Source of the DNA: an uncultured Peptococcaceae bacterium
GTDB lineage: Bacteria > Bacillota > Peptococcia > Peptococcales > Peptococcaceae
Assembly (NCBI GenBank): GCA_937976375.1
Contig: CALJRU010000061.1
Location: 1-64,000 of the forward strand
Direction of reading: 5' to 3'
Length of the DNA: 64,000 nt
In this document: in pieces, positions 34,852 to 43,753 of the stretch
How the letters are laid out: each line of letters opens with the position of its first letter
Position numbering within the stretch: position 1 is the first letter of the stretch
Made by a program: the position numbers and the translations under genes
The notes under the pieces: model-generated
The model's database searches: none
Seen by the model: only the letters and a program-made list of their open reading frames with translations
Told to the model about the DNA's origin: nothing

Positions 34852-36819
34852 TTATGGCTCAATAATATTGAAGTTTGGATCAAAGGCCACAAGGTTGTCG
34901 CAGAGGTCCTCCAGCAGCGTGGCGTCGCCTTCCTGCTGCACAAGCTGTGCAATGGCATCACTGTTGCCTTGCAGCACGGCGAAGAGCCCTGTTCGCGTGG
35001 TCGTCCAGACAGCATCGGTGCTGCTGCTTGGCGCGCCTTCATAATAAAGCAGCACGCCGTTGTTCAGCGTCAGCGTGTATTCGTCGTCGGTGTCTGTCAC
35101 CACCAGGTCAATGGTGCCGTTGAGCGACTGCGCTGCGTTGCTGTCGAGGCGGATGCCCAGATAATCAAGCAGGATCGGAACGTCCATCTTCTGCTGCAAG
35201 GCATTGCTCTTGTTGCCTTCGTTGGAGTTGATCTCTTCATTATTGCGCAGTTCCTGAGCAGCCGTCAAATAGGCGTTGCGCCAGGTGCCGGACTCTGCCT
35301 GATAGCCAAGCTGCTCCAGCGCATCGGCACAGAGCAGACGCGCGTCGGTGTTGTCTGGATCAGCATTGATGAGGGTGTTGGTGATTTCTGCCACCCACTG
35401 ATACTCGCCCTTGTCGTAATCTTCTTTCGCCATGTCCAGCACCTTGTCGGTGTCGCCCAGATAGTCCACGAGCTTTTCAGCATATTCTGTCGGCGCCAGC
35501 TCATCCAGGTGGACAGGGTTGGCGTCGTACCAGCCCATGTATTTCTGGTACACCTCCTTCACATTGTGGGTCAGAGTGCCGTAATACTGGCGGGTGTACC
35601 ACACTTTCGCAAGCTCTTCCGGCAGCTCAATCCTATCGACGATTTCCGTGTCGGTATATCCCTGGTTGAGATAGAACAGCGTCTGGTCGTTGATGAATTT
35701 ATACACCGCTGCTGTGTTGGTCATGTATTCCTTGATGACGTCGTTGCCCCAGTGCGGCCAGTTGTGGGACTGGAAGACCACTTCCACGTTGTCGCCATAG
35801 CGGCCCAGGGCTTCCATGATGTAGCCTGCCCAGGCGTTCCCGTCACGCACCTCGGCACCGCGCAGGGTGTAGAGATTGTGCAGGGTGCCGGTGCAGTTTT
35901 CTGCCATCCAGAGGGCATTCTTTTCGGCAATCCAGGTGTTCATTTCTGCTGGCGCTTCGGTGCCAGGCGTCATCTGAAATTCCATGGTCACGCCATCGAT
36001 GGTGCGGGTTTCACCAGTTTCTGTGATGGTGTCGGTTGGGCTGATGTAGGACACGGTGCCTTGAGACTGGCCCATGCCGATGCCAATGGCGAGCGAACCG
36101 GTTTCACCCGGTTCCAAAGTGGTGCCATACTGATACGAGGCACGACGACCCATGGCTGTGCCGGCGTAAACGTTTTCGCTGACGGCGTGCTCTTCAAAGC
36201 CTTCCGGCGCAATGATGGTCACCGTTCCGCTGGCCACATCTTCTTCATCAACGATGCCGCAGGCACCGCCAAAATGGTCAACGTGAGAATGGCTGTAGAT
36301 GACCGCTCGTACAGACAGCTCTCCCAGCTCCTCGTCGACGAGCGCCTTCGCTGCCTGGGCACATTCCACCGTCATCAGCGGGTCAAACACGATCCAGCCG
36401 CTGTCCCCGCGCACGAAGGTGATGTTGGACATGTCGTAGCCGCGCACCTGATAGATGCCATCGGTGACTTCAAACAAGCCATAGATATGGTTCATCTGCG
36501 TGTGACGCCAGAGGCTTGGATTGGCGGTGGACGGCGCCTCAGTGTCCTCCAGGAAGCTGTAGGCATCCTGGCTCCAAATGACCTTCCCCTCTTCGTCAGT
36601 GATTTCCAATGATTCCGGTGCCGCGATCAGCCCTTTTTTCGCAAATGCCATTTCCTGATCGTCGTCAAAATCCAGCAAGTCATAAACGGCGGCGTTGGCT
36701 TCGGCGGTGATGTCCGTCGCGCCCTTGGAGTCCGCCGTCAGCTCTCCGGCGCCAGACGAGCAGCCGCTGGCGGTGACCAGCAGCGCCGCACAAAGCAGAA
36801 TGCTTAACGATTTCTTCAT
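34852..36819 (-). CDS. Alkylsulfatase-like metallo-beta-lactamase lipoprotein (SdsA/YjcS type)
   Basis: A 655-residue predicted lipoprotein: signal peptide ending LLVTASGC with Cys20 as the lipidation site. The metallo-beta-lactamase domain has SHSHVDHFGG (177-185), a middle region with MTPGTEAPAEMNTW and SHNWPHWG, and the C-terminal dimerisation and SCP2-like domains of the SdsA1/YjcS/BDS1 alkylsulfatases. These release sulfate and alcohol from primary alkyl sulfates such as SDS. The ATG follows AAGGAGG by 7 bases. It lies downstream of the SLH/aerolysin-like gene with a hairpin between. The substrate in this organism is unknown. Confidence 0.88.
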   Translation of the reverse strand: MKKSLSILLCAALLVTASGCSSGAGELTADSKGATDITAEANAAVYDLLDFDDDQEMAFAKKGLIAAPESLEITDEEGKVIWSQDAYSFLEDTEAPSTANPSLWRHTQMNHIYGLFEVTDGIYQVRGYDMSNITFVRGDSGWIVFDPLMTVECAQAAKALVDEELGELSVRAVIYSHSHVDHFGGACGIVDEEDVASGTVTIIAPEGFEEHAVSENVYAGTAMGRRASYQYGTTLEPGETGSLAIGIGMGQSQGTVSYISPTDTITETGETRTIDGVTMEFQMTPGTEAPAEMNTWIAEKNALWMAENCTGTLHNLYTLRGAEVRDGNAWAGYIMEALGRYGDNVEVVFQSHNWPHWGNDVIKEYMTNTAAVYKFINDQTLFYLNQGYTDTEIVDRIELPEELAKVWYTRQYYGTLTHNVKEVYQKYMGWYDANPVHLDELAPTEYAEKLVDYLGDTDKVLDMAKEDYDKGEYQWVAEITNTLINADPDNTDARLLCADALEQLGYQAESGTWRNAYLTAAQELRNNEEINSNEGNKSNALQQKMDVPILLDYLGIRLDSNAAQSLNGTIDLVVTDTDDEYTLTLNNGVLLYYEGAPSSSTDAVWTTTRTGLFAVLQGNSDAIAQLVQQEGDATLLEDLCDNLVAFDPNFNIIEP

Positions 36820-36864
36820 GATGGTCCTCCTTTTTTGAACAGCAGCCGCGCTCCGCGGCCACTT

Positions 36865-36896
36865 AAAAAGGGGATGAAGCGTGCTGCTTCATCCCC
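36865..36896 (-). terminator. Terminator between the SLH protein and the alkylsulfatase-like gene
   Basis: A perfect 11-bp stem GGGGATGAAGC / GCTTCATCCCC with a five-base loop is followed on the minus strand by TTTTTAAG. It comes after the SLH protein stop. The alkylsulfatase-like gene then needs readthrough or its own promoter. Confidence 0.85.
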
Positions 36897-36907
36897 TCCT
36901 GCAAACA

Positions 36908-39733
36908 TTAGAATTTAGCAATTTGTCTGGTTCTGTAAAGCATGGCCAGGATTTGCAGTCTGGTGCATTCCAGATTTGGCGAGAAAGAATTATCGCCAGT
37001 GCCATAGGTGATCTCATAGGTTTGCGCCCAACGTACAGAATCGGCATACCAGTCATCGGCAGACACATCGCCAAAGGTCTTGAAGCTCAGTGTCTGTGGA
37101 GAACCCTGAGCATTCCACAGGAAGGTAACAATTTCTGCGCGGCTGCAAACTTTATCTGGACTGAAGGTGGTGGCGCTGGTGCCGCTGGTGATGCCATTTT
37201 CCACCGCCCAGGCCACAGCTGTCTGATACCAGTCGCCGTCCTTCACATCAGTGAATGCGAGATCGGTGCTTGCTGGCTCCGGTTCACCAGCCATGCGCCA
37301 GAGGAAGGTCATCGCTTCGGCACGGGTGCAGGTGTCGCTGCCATTGAAAGCTTCGAGGGTCTCATCGATGATGATGCCGTTGTCATAGCCCCAGTCGATC
37401 ATGGCATCGACATCGCTGAGCACTTCCACGGTCATTTCATTGGAAATAATACCATCAACAGTAGCCGTCAGGGTATAGGTGCCTGCGTTTTCAGCACTGA
37501 AGGTATTGCCGTCAATTTCGCCGCCTTCGGTGGTGCAGGTCCAAACCACATCAGCATCGCTTTCGTAAGCGTCACCATACTGGTCGGTCAGGGAGACAGG
37601 AACCGTAGACAAATCGTGTTCATTTTCAGCCATTTCCAGAGAATCTGGAATCTGTACGCTGTCGAGGGTGCGTGCAGGCAGTGCCGTCACTTCTACCCAG
37701 TCAGAGTACACTTCGTCACAAACAGCACGGACATGATAGGTGCCTGGTTCGCTGAAGGAAATCATACTGCCATCGACGGTGATGCCATTCAGCTCACGGG
37801 CTTCCCATTCAACGGCATGACTGACTTCCTTGCCGGTGGCATCTTCCACGGTGACATTCAGGTAATCGTCGATGGAGATTGGAGCATCGCCAACGATGCC
37901 TTCCAATTCGCCGTCAACCAGAACACGGCCTTCTGTGAAGTGGTCGTTGCCAATAACGGTGACTTCTACAATAGCAGTCTTGCTCAGCTCGTCGTTGGTG
38001 GTAAAGTGACCGCTGGTCGAAGAAGAAGTGTAGCAGTCTTCGTTGATCAGATATTTTAGATAAACCTTACCGCTTTCTTCACCTGCAACGAGGCGTGTGT
38101 ATCCGCTGACAGGATCATACTTGAGCGACGCAATAGAATCATCCGTCAGCTCGTTGCCATTTTCGTCGAGCAGAATCCAGTGGCCATTGAGCTTGTTAAA
38201 TCCGTAGTACGCCCCGTTCTGGCTGTTGTAACCTTCCAGACCGATGCTGTTGACATAGAAAACGGTATCTGGATACAGGGTCATGTAGTTCATCTGGTTG
38301 ACCATGGCCACGCGCGCCAATGGATAGATTGGCGTCAGGCCAGCCACTTCATTGGTCAGCGAATCTTCTTCAACCACAAAGGTTGCGCCAGCGCCAGCCA
38401 TTGGTGCAGTCGTCGCTGCCAGCTTCACCTGATCTTCAAGGCCAGTGTGGTTTTTGAACAGGTTGTTCCAGTTGATGCGATCCGTGTCCACGATGCTCTT
38501 TTCAACAATGGCACGCTGATAAAGGTCGCTGCGTGCACTGCTTTCAAACATGCCAAGGATCTGAGTGCGGCATGGAGCGTTGTTGTCACTTGGGTCGAGG
38601 GTATATTCCACAAAGGTGACGTTGAAGTTCAACGCACATGGGCATTCGTAGCTTGTGGTCGTGGTTGTTTTGCTTTCATACTGATTGAGCAGCACGTTGG
38701 TGTAGGCCGGCATCGTCACAGTAACCTGATAGGTTTTCGTGTCCGTCACAGTGGTGGCTTCTGATTCTGTCCAACCCTCTGTAAAACTCTGATTAACACT
38801 GATGGTTCCAGAAATACTCATCCCTTTACCGCTGAATCCTCCGGTAATCGCACTGGACAAACCATAGTTTTCGCTGCCGTTGACAGTGCTCGTCACCGTC
38901 GTCGTGTTGGTCTGGGCCAGGCTCTGCATACCGGTAACCGATGCAGCGGTTTCGTTCTTCACGTCGGAAAGCATGCTCTTGCCATTGGTGGTTGGCTCCG
39001 TCTCAGTGGTTTGATAATAATCATCCGTATATTCAGGCAGCACTGCTGTTATGGTGAAGTTGCTGAAGATCACGCCAAGCGCCTGATAATGTCCCTTCTT
39101 GTTGGTGCCGCTTGTTTTGAAGGCACCAGTCAGCATCCAGAACACGTCGTCCTGGTTGCCAGAGTTTGCCAGGGTGGCATTCTGTTTGACGGCCACGTTC
39201 TCTTCCTCTCCATCGTCGCCATACATGGCGTCACGGCCGCCGCCTGCGGAACGGTACCAGTTGAAGATCTGTTTTTCCATATCCGTGCCGGCATCGGCCA
39301 TCGAGTCAGATATATTCAGTCCCGATGAATGAACAGCGTAGGTGTTGTCGCCGTTGCTGATGGATTGTTCTTTTGCATCAGTATTGCCCAAACTGATCGC
39401 CAGAACATCATCAAGAACATTGTCAAACTGGGTTTTAAACTTGCCGTCGTCCGTTCCAGCACCATAGTCATCCTGAATTGCATAGCCAAGCTTCTGCCAA
39501 AGCGCTGCCGTTGAGGTGTCGTCAATGTTGCTGTTTTTTGCGCTCAGCAAATCCTGAATGAACAGGCGCGTGCTGTCTTCAAAATGCTCACTGCCCGCAT
39601 CAAAATAGGTGACGCCATCTTCTACTAGAACATCCGGGATTGGCTCGTTGTCTTCAGCAAAGGCCGCAAACGGCACTGTGCTGAGCATCAGTGCGCCGAT
39701 CAATACGGCGCTGAGAAATTTTCTCTTTTTCAT
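36908..39733 (-). CDS. Secreted SLH-anchored protein with aerolysin/ETX-like pore-forming segment
   Basis: A 941-residue protein. Signal peptide 1-26 (cleavage AFA|ED). Residues about 275-375 form a Ser/Thr-rich alternating beta segment: NYGLSSAITGGFSGKGMSIS, SVNQSFTEGWTESEATTVTD, then a VTVTMPAYTNV strand and a Cys-containing loop (C364, C366). This is the pattern of the pore-forming module of aerolysin/epsilon-toxin/MTX2-like proteins (polar amphipathic strands, the FxxGW element and the P.YT strand). Two Ig-like repeats follow (about 605-770), then three SLH repeats (about 772-941: FTDVKDGDWYQTAVAWAVEN, FGDVSADDWYADSVRW) for cell-wall attachment. The ATG follows AAAGGAGG by 7 bases. A MalT-like regulator is just upstream. 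The toxin function is inferred from pattern only. Confidence 0.6.
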   Translation of the reverse strand: MKKRKFLSAVLIGALMLSTVPFAAFAEDNEPIPDVLVEDGVTYFDAGSEHFEDSTRLFIQDLLSAKNSNIDDTSTAALWQKLGYAIQDDYGAGTDDGKFKTQFDNVLDDVLAISLGNTDAKEQSISNGDNTYAVHSSGLNISDSMADAGTDMEKQIFNWYRSAGGGRDAMYGDDGEEENVAVKQNATLANSGNQDDVFWMLTGAFKTSGTNKKGHYQALGVIFSNFTITAVLPEYTDDYYQTTETEPTTNGKSMLSDVKNETAASVTGMQSLAQTNTTTVTSTVNGSENYGLSSAITGGFSGKGMSISGTISVNQSFTEGWTESEATTVTDTKTYQVTVTMPAYTNVLLNQYESKTTTTTSYECPCALNFNVTFVEYTLDPSDNNAPCRTQILGMFESSARSDLYQRAIVEKSIVDTDRINWNNLFKNHTGLEDQVKLAATTAPMAGAGATFVVEEDSLTNEVAGLTPIYPLARVAMVNQMNYMTLYPDTVFYVNSIGLEGYNSQNGAYYGFNKLNGHWILLDENGNELTDDSIASLKYDPVSGYTRLVAGEESGKVYLKYLINEDCYTSSSTSGHFTTNDELSKTAIVEVTVIGNDHFTEGRVLVDGELEGIVGDAPISIDDYLNVTVEDATGKEVSHAVEWEARELNGITVDGSMISFSEPGTYHVRAVCDEVYSDWVEVTALPARTLDSVQIPDSLEMAENEHDLSTVPVSLTDQYGDAYESDADVVWTCTTEGGEIDGNTFSAENAGTYTLTATVDGIISNEMTVEVLSDVDAMIDWGYDNGIIIDETLEAFNGSDTCTRAEAMTFLWRMAGEPEPASTDLAFTDVKDGDWYQTAVAWAVENGITSGTSATTFSPDKVCSRAEIVTFLWNAQGSPQTLSFKTFGDVSADDWYADSVRWAQTYEITYGTGDNSFSPNLECTRLQILAMLYRTRQIAKF

Positions 39734-39856
39734 TCGTCTTCCTCCTTTATTGCTCCCTTTTGTGCATCCTGCCGAAAACCTGCAAAAATCATTTTTCGGC
39801 TGAACGAGTATTTTCACCGCGCAGCACAGGATGTTCCATGCTCCGCTCCTGAAAAG

Positions 39857-42202
39857 CTATAACAAATGCAGCTTTTCGGCCATGGTTTTGGCTTCGCTGC
39901 GGCGTTTGACGCCAAGTTTCTGTAAAATGTGGCTGACGTGGGTCTTGACCGTCGCCAGTCGAATCCCGAGAATGGTGCCAATTTCAGCGTTGCTCTTATC
40001 AGCGCAGATCAGCCGCAGCACCTGCAGTTCTGTCGCCGACAGCGGCGCCACCATGTCCAAATGCGGCTCGAGAAAATCGGGATACGCCGCCGCCTGGTCC
40101 CGTGCACCGTCAATGAGCGTGTGAAGAAAGGCTTCCTCTTTGTCCCAGCCGCAAGTTTCCAGCAATGGCAGCACCGCCACACCGTAGAACGTGATGGTGC
40201 GAATGAAGCGGTATTCTAAAGCAATATCCAGCGCAGCGCCGAGTGTTTGTTTCCAGCCATCATCCTGCAGCCGCCGCTGTGCGATGGCACTGAGCACCTG
40301 CAAATGAATGGTATCGATATGTCTGCTGCAAACACGGCAATAGGTCTGCATCGGTGCCAGAGTCAGCAGCGCTTCACGCGCCTCACCCCGTGCAAGCGCC
40401 ACCATCGCCAATGTGACATATTGATAACGTTTCATTACCTGCAGATGCAGGCGATCGCGCGGTGCTTTTTCACGGTACCACTGCTCCACCGCTTCGTCGT
40501 CGCGCAGCCGCAGATCGACGCGGCAGCGCAAGGCATCAAGGTTTGGCAGGAAGCGTTCTTCCCCGCGAAGAATGAATTGCTCACGCAGTGTCGTGAGCGT
40601 ATCGGCAGCATCGTATGCATGACCGGCAGCCACTTGCGAGCGCACGAGCAGCCCTGCCACTGCGAACTCAATGTCCGGCGTGCCGTTGTGCTGAATGTCA
40701 CTCATATGTGCCATCAGGTGGAACAAGCGCGGGGTGATGTCCTCGCCTTTTTCAAACTTGCTTTCTGCAACAGCCAGGTCCGCCAGGCCAACGCCATCGC
40801 GCCCCAGCACCATTTCAACCGGCTTGCGCAAGGTTTTATAGAGCAGATCGTCTTTCTTGCTCCATTCAGAAAAATCCTTGCCGCCGTTCATGACACTCGG
40901 CAGGGTGCTGGTCACCGAAAATGGCGGCAGCTCAATCTCACGGTTGGTCAATAAATGAAACACCGCCGGGATGGTTTGCAGCATGCTGCTGGTGCTGCGC
41001 TGCGGCAGCCCTATCTCCAGCCAAGCCAGGCGCCCGCGCGCCTCTTTTCCTGCCGCATCGCTTTTGCTGCGACAGTCAGCAAATTCTTTCAACGCCTGAT
41101 ACCAACGCTCGGAAGCATCATAGTTCATATTGAGCGCTTCCAGCATGCTCATGCTCTGCATCAGCGCCGGAGAAGCAAGAATCTCGCTCTCTGGCAAGGC
41201 ACGATAATAACACTCCATTTCATAGTAGTGGCCCATGCCAGGATGCAGCATGGCATCTTTTTCTAAAAGTTCCGATACTTTACTGTGATCGCCGCTTTTC
41301 GCATAACACGCCAGCGCATGGCCATAATCCTCCACCAGTTCATAATAAAGGCCGCCGCGGTTGTAAATGGCTCGGCACTGCTCATCCGTGTAACTCTGAT
41401 GCAATTCCCAGCGCAGAAACAAGCGAAAGATCGGCCAAAAATGAAAATGATCAAGCCGTTCCTGGATCATCGTCGTATCACGCTGCAGACGGCCAAACGT
41501 TTCGCCAACATGGCTGTCGCCGCTCACCATATGCGCCAGCGACACGCTGAAATGCTCAAACGGTGCTAGTTCCAAAAGCAAGCGCCGCGTCGCCAGATCA
41601 AACCGCCGAAACACCGCGTCTTCATAATAAAGGAAAATGTCCTGACGCACTTGATCGGCCGTTGTAGCATCGTAGCTTTCTCCATTCAACATCCGCTGTG
41701 CCAAGATGGACAGCGCCAGCGGATAACCATGCGATTCCTTAAAGATCGCGGTGAGTGTGAGGTCGTTCACTTTCAGCCCGTATTGCTCAAAAAGCACGCC
41801 TATGGTCTGGCGGTCGAAAGCCAAGGCTTTCTGATCGAGCACCGTGAGCATGCCGCTGACCTGAAACGGCAGCAGCCAGCTTGGCACCTTACCGCGCGAG
41901 AGACAGACAATGCGGCGCGCACCAACACTGCGAATCAGCTCACAGAAAGTCGGCTGTTCTTCATCCGGAAGTTCACTGAAATTGTCCAGCACCAAAGTCT
42001 CCCACGTGCCCTCCTGAACATTGAGCGTCACTTGTTGATCACGCGCATCAAGCCACAGCGTGTTCTGCCGTGCCAGCAGCAGCCGCGCCGCTGCTGTTTT
42101 TCCAAACCCACACGGTGCGCTGATGAGGATCACCCGATATTTTTTCATGGCATCATCAAATTGCGCCGCCAACGCAGGCTTGAGAACAAGAATCGGTTCC
42201 AT
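39857..42202 (-). CDS. MalT-like LuxR-family transcriptional activator (STAND ATPase)
   Basis: A 781-residue regulator: an N-terminal STAND/MalT ATPase with Walker A SAPCGFGKTAAA and Walker B-like TLVLDNFSELPD, a long TPR-like helical middle, and a C-terminal LuxR HTH (about 715-780: LSATELQVLRLICADKSNAE, ATVKTHVSHILQKLGV). MalT-type activators bind an inducer and ATP, oligomerise and activate nearby promoters. It is placed directly upstream of the SLH/aerolysin-like gene in the same orientation, so it probably controls that gene. The ATG at 42202 is 6 bases after AAAGGAGG. Inducer unknown. Confidence 0.85.
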   Translation of the reverse strand: MEPILVLKPALAAQFDDAMKKYRVILISAPCGFGKTAAARLLLARQNTLWLDARDQQVTLNVQEGTWETLVLDNFSELPDEEQPTFCELIRSVGARRIVCLSRGKVPSWLLPFQVSGMLTVLDQKALAFDRQTIGVLFEQYGLKVNDLTLTAIFKESHGYPLALSILAQRMLNGESYDATTADQVRQDIFLYYEDAVFRRFDLATRRLLLELAPFEHFSVSLAHMVSGDSHVGETFGRLQRDTTMIQERLDHFHFWPIFRLFLRWELHQSYTDEQCRAIYNRGGLYYELVEDYGHALACYAKSGDHSKVSELLEKDAMLHPGMGHYYEMECYYRALPESEILASPALMQSMSMLEALNMNYDASERWYQALKEFADCRSKSDAAGKEARGRLAWLEIGLPQRSTSSMLQTIPAVFHLLTNREIELPPFSVTSTLPSVMNGGKDFSEWSKKDDLLYKTLRKPVEMVLGRDGVGLADLAVAESKFEKGEDITPRLFHLMAHMSDIQHNGTPDIEFAVAGLLVRSQVAAGHAYDAADTLTTLREQFILRGEERFLPNLDALRCRVDLRLRDDEAVEQWYREKAPRDRLHLQVMKRYQYVTLAMVALARGEAREALLTLAPMQTYCRVCSRHIDTIHLQVLSAIAQRRLQDDGWKQTLGAALDIALEYRFIRTITFYGVAVLPLLETCGWDKEEAFLHTLIDGARDQAAAYPDFLEPHLDMVAPLSATELQVLRLICADKSNAEIGTILGIRLATVKTHVSHILQKLGVKRRSEAKTMAEKLHLL

Positions 42203-42241
42203 AGGCCACCTCCTTTTTCGCAGCAATTATTCACTAAAAAA

Positions 42242-42270
42242 ATTTTACCAACAGATTTATAACTTGTAAA
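42242..42270 (-). promoter_or_regulatory. Promoter of the MalT-like regulator
   Basis: Read on the minus strand, TTTACA and TAAAAT are separated by exactly 17 bp (plus-strand 42265-42270 and 42242-42247). It lies 40 bases upstream of the start codon, a good sigma-A-type promoter. Confidence 0.65.
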
Positions 42271-42360
42271 TCGTTCCAAAGTATGAGCCACCGAAAAGAA
42301 AACTGAATGTTCCTTCGTTTGCTGTTTTTCTTCAAAATGCTGTCAAGCAGCCATGAACGC

Positions 42361-42398
42361 AAAAAGCACACGCATCCTTATTGATGCATGTGCTTTTT
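42361..42398. terminator. Terminator of the C39-like gene
   Basis: AAAAAGCACA.GCATC and its complement form a 16-bp stem with one mismatch, a TTATT loop and T-runs at both ends. It lies just past the C39-like gene stop. Confidence 0.9.
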
Positions 42399-42404
42399 AA
42401 TGGG

Positions 42405-42968
42405 TTATTCTTTTTTATCATTCTGTTCTGCACCCACAGGGCCCACGCTGAAAAAAGTACAGCGCCGCAGATCCCGCGCGCTTAAATATACCGGCTCCTT
42501 GCGCCAGCCATCGGCACTGCGAAAGCCCTGCCATCCATAACCGTAAAGCAGCAAATGATGGTTGCGATACTTGGGATGAAAATGCATCTCCAGATAAACA
42601 ATATTGCCGCGCGCCAGCGCTGCGCGAACACGCCCTTCTGTCGCCGGTCCGCCGAAGCGCACCTTAACGTTCCCGCAGTCAAAGCGGTTCAGCGCCTGCC
42701 GCAGATACAAGCCAGCGAGCCCATCGCTGGTGCCGCCAAGCCATTTGCCGGCGCCAATGTTCCAATACGCCAGCAAGCGTCGCCCCAACGCTGCCACCTC
42801 ATCAAACACCTGCGCCGGCGCATTTGCCAAATCTGGCCGTAAAGTCAGCACCAGATTGGTGATTGCCGTTGGGCCGCAGTGTTTATGATAAGTTCTGTCG
42901 CGTTTGGCGAACTGCCCCGTGGTGCAATAGCTTTCGATCACGTTCTTATTTGCCAAAGACGGCTTCAT
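42405..42968 (-). CDS. C39-like cysteine peptidase-fold protein
   Basis: A 187-residue soluble protein with a papain/C39-like pattern: HCGPTAITNLVLTL (nucleophile Cys followed by GPT), YRNHHLLLYGYGWQGF (His) and a short Asp/Asn-rich stretch. It lacks a signal peptide and ABC domain, so it is not a bacteriocin-processing exporter. The start is uncertain: I use the ATG at 42968, which lies inside the transaldolase coding region (23-base overlap) and has no clear ribosome site, so coupling to that gene is likely. The TTG at 42989 is an alternative. The substrate is unknown. Confidence 0.6.
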   Translation of the reverse strand: MKPSLANKNVIESYCTTGQFAKRDRTYHKHCGPTAITNLVLTLRPDLANAPAQVFDEVAALGRRLLAYWNIGAGKWLGGTSDGLAGLYLRQALNRFDCGNVKVRFGGPATEGRVRAALARGNIVYLEMHFHPKYRNHHLLLYGYGWQGFRSADGWRKEPVYLSARDLRRCTFFSVGPVGAEQNDKKE

Positions 42969-43602
42969 AATCAACGCGGAATTTTTCAATGCCTGCAGTG
43001 GTCAATGGATGGTTCACCATCTGTTCAATGACCTTGTATGGCACAGTGGCAATATCTGCGCCGGCGAGGGCACATTCGGTGACATGCATTGGATGGCGCA
43101 CGCTGGCTGCAATGATCTTGGTGTCGATGTCTTCGGCAACAGCAAAAATATCTGCAATGTCACGAATGAGATCCGTGCCGCGTGTGGAAATATCATCGAG
43201 GCGGCCCAGGAATGGTGATACATAGGTGGCGCCTGCGCGAGCCGCCAGCAAAGCCTGGTTGGCAGAGAAAATCAAGGTCACATTGGTCTTAATGCCCAAA
43301 GCCGTGAGGCGTTTGACGGCCTTCAAGCCTTCCACCGTCATTGGAATTTTAACGACCATGTTTGGATGAATGGCGGCAATGGCACGCCCTTCTTCCACCA
43401 TGCCGTCGGCGTCCGTGGTGGTGGCTTTCACTTCGCCGCTGATAGGGCCATCAACGATGGAAGCGATTTCAGCGATGACTTCTTCAAATACACGCCCTTC
43501 TTTGGCGATCAGCGAAGGGTTGGTGGTAACGCCACAGATGACGCCCATATCATTGGCTTTTTTAATATCGTCGATCTTGGCAGTATCAATAAAAAATTTC
43601 AT
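42946..43602 (-). CDS. tal: Transaldolase/fructose-6-phosphate aldolase
   Basis: A 218-residue TIM-barrel protein of the short transaldolase/FSA family. The Schiff-base Lys is in MVVKIPMTVEGLKAV, with GVTTNPSLIAKEG (N-terminal signature) and NVTLIFSANQALLAARAGATY. Short transaldolases run the non-oxidative pentose-phosphate pathway; FSA aldolases condense dihydroxyacetone and glyceraldehyde phosphate. Which reaction dominates cannot be read from the sequence. The ATG follows AAAGGAG by 9 bases. The C39-like gene overlaps its end. Confidence 0.9.
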   Translation of the reverse strand: MKFFIDTAKIDDIKKANDMGVICGVTTNPSLIAKEGRVFEEVIAEIASIVDGPISGEVKATTTDADGMVEEGRAIAAIHPNMVVKIPMTVEGLKAVKRLTALGIKTNVTLIFSANQALLAARAGATYVSPFLGRLDDISTRGTDLIRDIADIFAVAEDIDTKIIAASVRHPMHVTECALAGADIATVPYKVIEQMVNHPLTTAGIEKFRVDYEAVFGK

Positions 43603-43635
43603 GGTTCATAACTCCTTTGCGATTGGTCTGCTTTC

Positions 43636-43664
43636 ATTTTGTCACACTCCGACAGCGATTGCAA
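43636..43664 (-). promoter_or_regulatory. Promoter of the transaldolase gene
   Basis: On the minus strand TTGCAA (43659-43664) and CAAAAT (43636-43641) are separated by 17 bp, about 34 bases upstream of the ATG. A moderate sigma-A match. Confidence 0.5.
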
Positions 43665-43699
43665 ATCAATTTTTATGAAAAATCAGTAAACGATTTCGT

Positions 43700-43730
43700 A
43701 AAAAAGCGCCATCGCTATCGCGACGGCGCT
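43700..43730 (-). terminator. Terminator of the D-Ala-D-Ala carboxypeptidase gene
   Basis: AGCGCC.TCGC / GCGA.GGCGCT forms an 11-bp stem with one mismatch and is followed on the minus strand by TTTTTT. It lies 23 bases after the carboxypeptidase stop. Confidence 0.88.
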
Positions 43731-43753
43731 CTCTGTAAACGCTCCAACCTTCT

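Noticed and set aside
34825..36612. A 595-codon open frame on the plus strand opposite the alkylsulfatase-like gene
   Set aside because: It is antisense to a gene with complete motifs and signal peptide, has no ribosome site or recognisable domain, and arises from G+C-rich codon bias.
39763..39833. CATCCTG and CAGGATG inverted repeat upstream of the SLH protein as an operator
   Set aside because: Short arms 57 bases apart are easily found by chance, and no MalT-type repeat accompanies them.
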